This document shows, one piece after another, positions 6,902 through 9,627 of a stretch of 9,627 nucleotides of DNA. Where the stretch lies: the NCBI GenBank assembly GCA_903970355.1, contig CAJCIF010000058.1:1-9627 (forward strand), in the 5' to 3' direction. The DNA comes from Actinomycetota bacterium (GTDB lineage Bacteria; Cyanobacteriota; Vampirovibrionia; Obscuribacterales; Obscuribacteraceae). The position numbers and the translations under genes are program-made. Within the stretch, counting starts at the first letter, position 1; each line of letters opens with the position of its first letter. The notes beneath the pieces are model-generated. The model made no database searches. It was given only the letters and a program-made list of their open reading frames with translations, and was not told the DNA's origin.

Positions 6902-7116
6902 TTTGTCTCTAATAGTACAACTGGTACAAATGCTCGCTTGCTGTTCGGAAAATTAACGACACTTAATTTTAATAACCGGCCTATGTTGGGCGAATATTCT
7001 TCTCAATTGCATGAGAATTCTCCTCATTGGGTATAGTGATGGTTGAGAGACCTCGTTCGGGCTTAAAAAAACACCTTTACCAGCGCACCGGCGGTCGCTG
7101 GCAAACAAAATAATAG
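6902..7116. promoter_or_regulatory. Divergent intergenic region, TPR gene / TadE pair
   Basis: These 215 bp separate two divergent genes and should hold promoters for both. On the plus strand TATAGT at 7032-7037 is a plausible -10, with TTGCAT at 7007-7012 as a -35 at a long 19-bp spacing. Between them lies the palindrome GAGAATTCTC (7013-7022), a possible operator. A hairpin at 7080-7101 sits just before the TadE start. No convincing minus-strand promoter was found. Confidence 0.45.
7080..7101 (+). other. Leader hairpin upstream of the first TadE-like gene
   Basis: CCAGCG (7080-7085) pairs with CGCTGG (7096-7101). Inside, after one bulged C, ACC pairs with GGT around a GGC loop. The structure is GC-rich, stands 15 bp before the ATG and would be in the mRNA leader if the promoter near 7032 is used. 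It may affect translation, since no good Shine-Dalgarno sequence is seen before 7117. Confidence 0.5.
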
Positions 7117-7698
7117 ATGGAAATGATTTCAGCAAAAAAACGCAGATTTCGCAGGAAACCATTGGGTTCAGCCCAAATTGCAGAATTTGGTCCGGCTGTA
7201 TTTATCCTTATATGTTGCGTGATGATTCCTCTTATAGACCTTCTCTATCTGGGGTATATCTACGCGGTCGGTTGGTACTGCAACCAATTGCTATTACGGG
7301 AAATTACTTGCGGCGCGCCACCCGGTACTCCGCCTGCTTTCACCTATGCGGTAGCGGCTCCCGGCAGTGACATTTTAAACAGCTCTCCCGGTATCAAAAG
7401 CCCATCGGGTGTTCAGTTATTCGAAGATCTTTCGGTGAAATACTCGACGTGGGCGCAGACGGTGGCTGTTCTATGTCATGGTCAAATGACAACGTGCTTG
7501 CTCTATCAGGTAACGGCGACAACGCCGGCTCCCAACCCCAGCACCTATGTTCAGTACAGTGTGCTGACAAGTAATATTGAGGCCAACCCACTCTTTCCGT
7601 TTCTTGCAGGTTGGCTGGGCAATGTACCTGGCGTAGGTACAAATATAAATTTCCAATATTGTTCGCAAGGCATACAGGAAGAGAAGGGACTGAATTGA
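7117..7698 (+). CDS. TadE-like pseudopilin, first of a pair
   Basis: The 193-residue protein starts with a basic segment (KKRRFRRK, residues 7-14). A TadE-type prepilin-like segment follows: GSAQIAEFGPAVFILICCVM, then a continued hydrophobic helix to about residue 55. The glutamate in AEF sits where the conserved Glu of TadE/TadG proteins lies at the head of the membrane helix. The remaining 140 residues are an extracytoplasmic domain rich in Thr, Pro, Tyr and Ser with a few cysteines (for example VLCHGQMTTCLLY). Family knowledge: TadE-like minor pseudopilins belong to Flp/Tad pilus machines. No other tad genes are in the window. ATGs at 7117 and 7123 are both possible; neither has a strong ribosome site. 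The stop overlaps the TTG start of the next gene. Confidence 0.72.
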   Translation: MEMISAKKRRFRRKPLGSAQIAEFGPAVFILICCVMIPLIDLLYLGYIYAVGWYCNQLLLREITCGAPPGTPPAFTYAVAAPGSDILNSSPGIKSPSGVQLFEDLSVKYSTWAQTVAVLCHGQMTTCLLYQVTATTPAPNPSTYVQYSVLTSNIEANPLFPFLAGWLGNVPGVGTNINFQYCSQGIQEEKGLN

Positions 7699-8141
7699 TC
7701 AAGACAGCACAACAAAGACGCAATCGGCGTGCTAGCAGCATCGTTGAAACTGTTGCCGGTTTAATTTTGATTATTCCATTGATGCTTTTCTTCGTAGATC
7801 TTATTGGTATCGTCATGTGCCAGACAGCCAATAATGCACTTTGCAAAGAAGCTGCTCGTGCCGCCGCGGAAGCAACAACCAGTGGGGCTGCTCAAACTGC
7901 TGCTCAAAACGTTGTGACTGCCTTTTATGACAACAACACCTCCATGTTTACTGGCAGTGCCAGTTTTGTATCCTCTGGTTTTAGTTATGACGCCTCAAGT
8001 AGTGGTGTTGTAGTCGTTCAAACTACGATGACGTGCAATTTCCCATTTCCCATCTGGGGAGTGCCTTCACCGAACGACAAACAAGCCACATTTGGTGCTA
8101 CTGCTGCTGAGCCAATAGTTGCATTATTGCCTGGGCAATAA
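7695..8141 (+). CDS. TadE-like pseudopilin, second of a pair (TTG start)
   Basis: From the TTG at 7695 the product has 148 residues. It has a basic start (QQRRNRR), then ASSIVETVAGLILIIPLMLF and a membrane helix to about residue 40, with the conserved Glu of the TadE pattern in VET. The helix after it, CKEAARAAAEATTSGAAQ, is typical of TadE-like proteins. The rest is an extracytoplasmic Ser/Thr/Val-rich domain of about 80 residues. The TTG is chosen because it overlaps the preceding TGA (ATTGA) and has AAGGGA at 7684-7689, 5 bp upstream; the frame is open to 7611, but that part lies inside the first gene. The overlap implies translational coupling and a two-protein complex. The last seven codons and the stop lie in a palindrome. 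Confidence 0.75.
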   Translation: MIKTAQQRRNRRASSIVETVAGLILIIPLMLFFVDLIGIVMCQTANNALCKEAARAAAEATTSGAAQTAAQNVVTAFYDNNTSMFTGSASFVSSGFSYDASSSGVVVVQTTMTCNFPFPIWGVPSPNDKQATFGATAAEPIVALLPGQ

Positions 8142-8144
8142 TGC
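8121..8144. repeat. Perfect 24-bp palindrome over the second TadE stop
   Basis: GCATTATTGCC is followed by TG and its exact reverse complement GGCAATAATGC. As RNA it would form a 10-bp stem with a CTGG loop. It contains the end of the coding region and the TAA stop (8139-8141). No T tract follows on either strand, so it is not a standard terminator. The 10-bp palindrome AAATGCATTT (8145-8154) directly abuts it. Confidence 0.85.
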
Positions 8145-8152
8145 AAATGCAT

Positions 8153-8304
8153 TTATATGCGCTCCGGTCGGCTCCTCCGTCGCCTCCTCCGCGCGTATTG
8201 ACGCTGCGCTCCGCCACGGCTCCTCGCCGCGGCTGCGCTTCGCTGTTGGTTTGTCCGGATTAGTTATAAGCGCTCCGGCGCAGTTTCACTGCTTCTCTGC
8301 GCGG
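8153..8304. repeat. GC-rich non-coding element with short direct repeats
   Basis: This stretch between two convergent genes is much richer in G and C than its flanks and is pyrimidine-rich on the plus strand. A 15-bp direct repeat, TTATATGCGCTCCGG at 8153-8167 and TTATAAGCGCTCCGG at 8264-8278, has 14 of 15 bases in common and brackets the core. Inside are two copies of GCTGCGCTYCGC (8203-8214 and 8232-8243) and two of CTCCTCCG (8172-8179 and 8184-8191). No convincing coding frame was seen. It may be a copy of a dispersed intergenic repeat; that cannot be shown from one copy. Confidence 0.5.
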
Positions 8305-8769
8305 TTATTCGCCTTCTTTGAAGTGGGGTGGGATTAGGACTATGGGTATTTTGGTGATGGGGGTGTCGGTGACGGCGTTGACGTGGACGTTTTTCTTTTG
8401 ATGGTTGGCTAGATCTACGATGGCGTCTTTTGTTACTTGTTTTGCGTCATAGACGACGCTGGCGCCGTAGGGTGGTTTCAGCATGACGGCTGCTTTAACA
8501 ACTCCGGGTTTTGTTTTTAGTTTGGTTTGTATTCCCATTAGGCAGACGGCGCAGCCTGTTCCGACTACGGTGAAATCCAGCCTGTGGAGGGAATCTTTGT
8601 TGTAGTTTTTGGCGCTCTGCCCGGCGGCATTGAGGAATCCTTTTTCCGCTTCGGCGGGATCTACCTTTTCAATTGGGGACGGACTCTGGCTTACGGTGCT
8701 TTTGGCGTATGCCAGTGGGCTGGTGAGGCAGATTGTGGTGGCAATATAAATGATGGTTTTTATTTGCAT
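8305..8769 (-). CDS. Exported heavy-metal-associated (HMA) domain protein
   Basis: The 154-residue protein has a signal peptide with likely cleavage after AYA at residue 22. A low-complexity linker (23-60) leads to an HMA fold at about 63-130. The metal motif is GTGCAVC (70-76), a CxxC pair in the usual loop after the first strand (LDFTVV). A helix (MGIQTKLKTKPGV), a strand (AAVMLKPPYGASVVYD) and a second helix (TKDAIVDLANHQK) follow. Family knowledge: HMA domains bind Cu(I), Hg(II), Zn or similar soft metals through the two cysteines and pass them to partners; periplasmic single-domain examples include MerP. The metal is not evident here. The C-terminal 20 residues (PIVLIPPHFKEGE) lie outside the fold. 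The gene starts 3 bp after the mtnA stop and is probably cotranscribed with it. Confidence 0.85.
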   Translation of the reverse strand: MQIKTIIYIATTICLTSPLAYAKSTVSQSPSPIEKVDPAEAEKGFLNAAGQSAKNYNKDSLHRLDFTVVGTGCAVCLMGIQTKLKTKPGVVKAAVMLKPPYGASVVYDAKQVTKDAIVDLANHQKKNVHVNAVTDTPITKIPIVLIPPHFKEGE

Positions 8770-8772
8770 AGG

Positions 8773-9627
8773 CTAGACTCTGGTAAGTGCTGCTTTGATC
8801 GGATTGCTTTTTTCAAGCATCAAAGCTTGTTGTATGGACTCTTCATAGGGTGGCATAAGAATGCCGTATTCTGTGATGATACCCGTTATATACGCGGCTG
8901 GCGTCACATCAAAAGCTAAATTGAGAGCCTTGGCGTTGTCGATCGTCAGTGATATGCCACCACATGTGGTGAGCTCGTCGTTGTCTCGTTCTTCAATTTC
9001 TATGTCTTCACCGCTTTTGGTAAGGGGGTCTACGGTAGACATGGGTGCGGCAATGTAAAAGGGAATGCCATGACAAAACGCCAGTCTGGCAACAGAGTAA
9101 GTGCCAACTTTGTTGGCTGTATCGCCATTGGCGGCTATGCGATCGGCGCCGGTTATGACGAAGTTGATTTTTCCTTTCGCCATGAGAAATCCGGCCACAG
9201 AATCCGGAATGAGAGTGCAGTCGATGCCGTCCTGAGAAAGCTCCCACATGGTAAGACGGCTGCCCTGATTTCTTGGTCTGGTCTCATCCACATAAACGTT
9301 GATCTTTCTACCGGCGAAATGTGCGGATCGAATTACGCCAAGGGCCGTGCCCCATCCGCATGTAGCAAGCGAACCGGCGTTGCAATGGGTCAGTATGCTC
9401 TGGCCATTTTTGATGAGTGATTGTCCGTATTCAGAAAGTGTTCGATTCGCTTCAATGTGCAGGAGCAAAATCGCTTCCGCTTCTTGAAAGAGGCGGCGTG
9501 CAATTTCGGTTTGATCGTGGGAATTTTTAGTAAGAGTGACGGCTAAATTGTAGATTTTGTCTGTCGCCCATTGAATGTTGACAGCGGTCGGCCTTGTTTT
9601 TTGCAGAGCAAGACGGGCTGCATTCAG
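8773..9627 (-). CDS. mtnA: S-methyl-5-thioribose-1-phosphate isomerase, N-terminus outside window
   Basis: 284 residues and a TAG stop are present; the 5' end is cut by the window. MtnA converts methylthioribose-1-phosphate to methylthioribulose-1-phosphate in methionine salvage. Visible signatures, numbered in the fragment, are RPTAVNIQWATDK near the start, THCNAGSLATCGWGTALGVI at 80-99, DETRPRNQGSRLT at 114-126, ITGADRIAANGDTANKVGTY at 158-177, and a C-terminal IEIEERDNDE block. Cys82 and Asp162 are 80 residues apart, the same spacing as the catalytic Cys160/Asp240 pair of the Bacillus subtilis enzyme, so the active site looks intact. By that numbering roughly 60-80 N-terminal residues are missing. 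The related eIF2B-type proteins are less likely given the full MtnA motifs. The TTG at 9468 is internal, not a start. Confidence 0.95.
   Translation of the reverse strand: MNAARLALQKTRPTAVNIQWATDKIYNLAVTLTKNSHDQTEIARRLFQEAEAILLLHIEANRTLSEYGQSLIKNGQSILTHCNAGSLATCGWGTALGVIRSAHFAGRKINVYVDETRPRNQGSRLTMWELSQDGIDCTLIPDSVAGFLMAKGKINFVITGADRIAANGDTANKVGTYSVARLAFCHGIPFYIAAPMSTVDPLTKSGEDIEIEERDNDELTTCGGISLTIDNAKALNLAFDVTPAAYITGIITEYGILMPPYEESIQQALMLEKSNPIKAALTRV

Noticed and set aside
7394..7846. 150-residue minus-strand open frame opposite the TadE genes
   Set aside because: It spans the junction of two well-supported plus-strand genes and has no recognisable domain.
8142..8304. Structured non-coding RNA or riboswitch in the GC-rich gap
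   Set aside because: The gap lies between two gene 3' ends, and I could match no known RNA fold; only short repeats are seen.
9466..9468. TTG at 9468 as the start of mtnA
   Set aside because: The frame continues to the window edge with conserved MtnA sequence (RPTAVNIQWATDK), so the gene is cut by the window rather than starting here.

Overview
The window is a compact stretch of bacterial chromosome with moderate GC content. It holds ten protein genes, two of them cut by the window edges, with short intergenic gaps and no RNA gene, CRISPR array, insertion sequence or phage gene that I can see. The gene mix is a proton-pumping pyrophosphatase, a Pit phosphate transporter with its DUF47 partner, a secreted TPR protein, paired TadE-like pseudopilins and methionine-salvage MtnA. 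This fits a free-living environmental Gram-negative-type bacterium. A lineage such as the non-photosynthetic cyanobacterial relatives (Obscuribacterales/Melainabacteria) would be compatible, but that is a weak guess from gene content, not a demonstrated placement.

Layout from left to right. (1) Plus strand, 1-1718: the C-terminal end of HppA, a GNAT acetyltransferase, and a protein with a ribbon-helix-helix-like core and a long Arg-rich tail built of 13-residue repeats encoded by a 39-bp tandem array. (2) Minus strand, 4422-1725: a probable three-gene operon of an uncharacterised protein (DUF6687-like), a DUF47/PhoU-like protein starting at a GTG that overlaps the preceding stop, and a Pit-family phosphate transporter. 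(3) Plus strand, 4565-5563: a zinc-independent quinone oxidoreductase-like MDR protein, divergent from the phosphate operon. (4) Minus strand, 6901-5570: an exported TPR-repeat protein. (5) Plus strand, 7117-8141: two overlapping TadE-like pseudopilin genes, the second starting at TTG; the last codons and stop of the second lie in a perfect palindrome. (6) 8142-8304: a GC-rich non-coding stretch with short direct repeats, unlike its surroundings. (7) Minus strand, 9627-8305: mtnA (its N-terminus is outside the window), followed after 3 bp by a small exported heavy-metal-associated (HMA) domain protein.

Functionally, the left half has a phosphate theme: pyrophosphate hydrolysis at the membrane (HppA), and phosphate uptake (Pit) with its accessory protein and an unknown protein likely made from the same transcript. 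The points most worth follow-up are the repeat-tailed RHH-like protein, the unknown partner of the phosphate transporter, the orphan TadE pair, and the cluster of palindromes and direct repeats after it. No complete new multi-gene defence or mobile system is evident.
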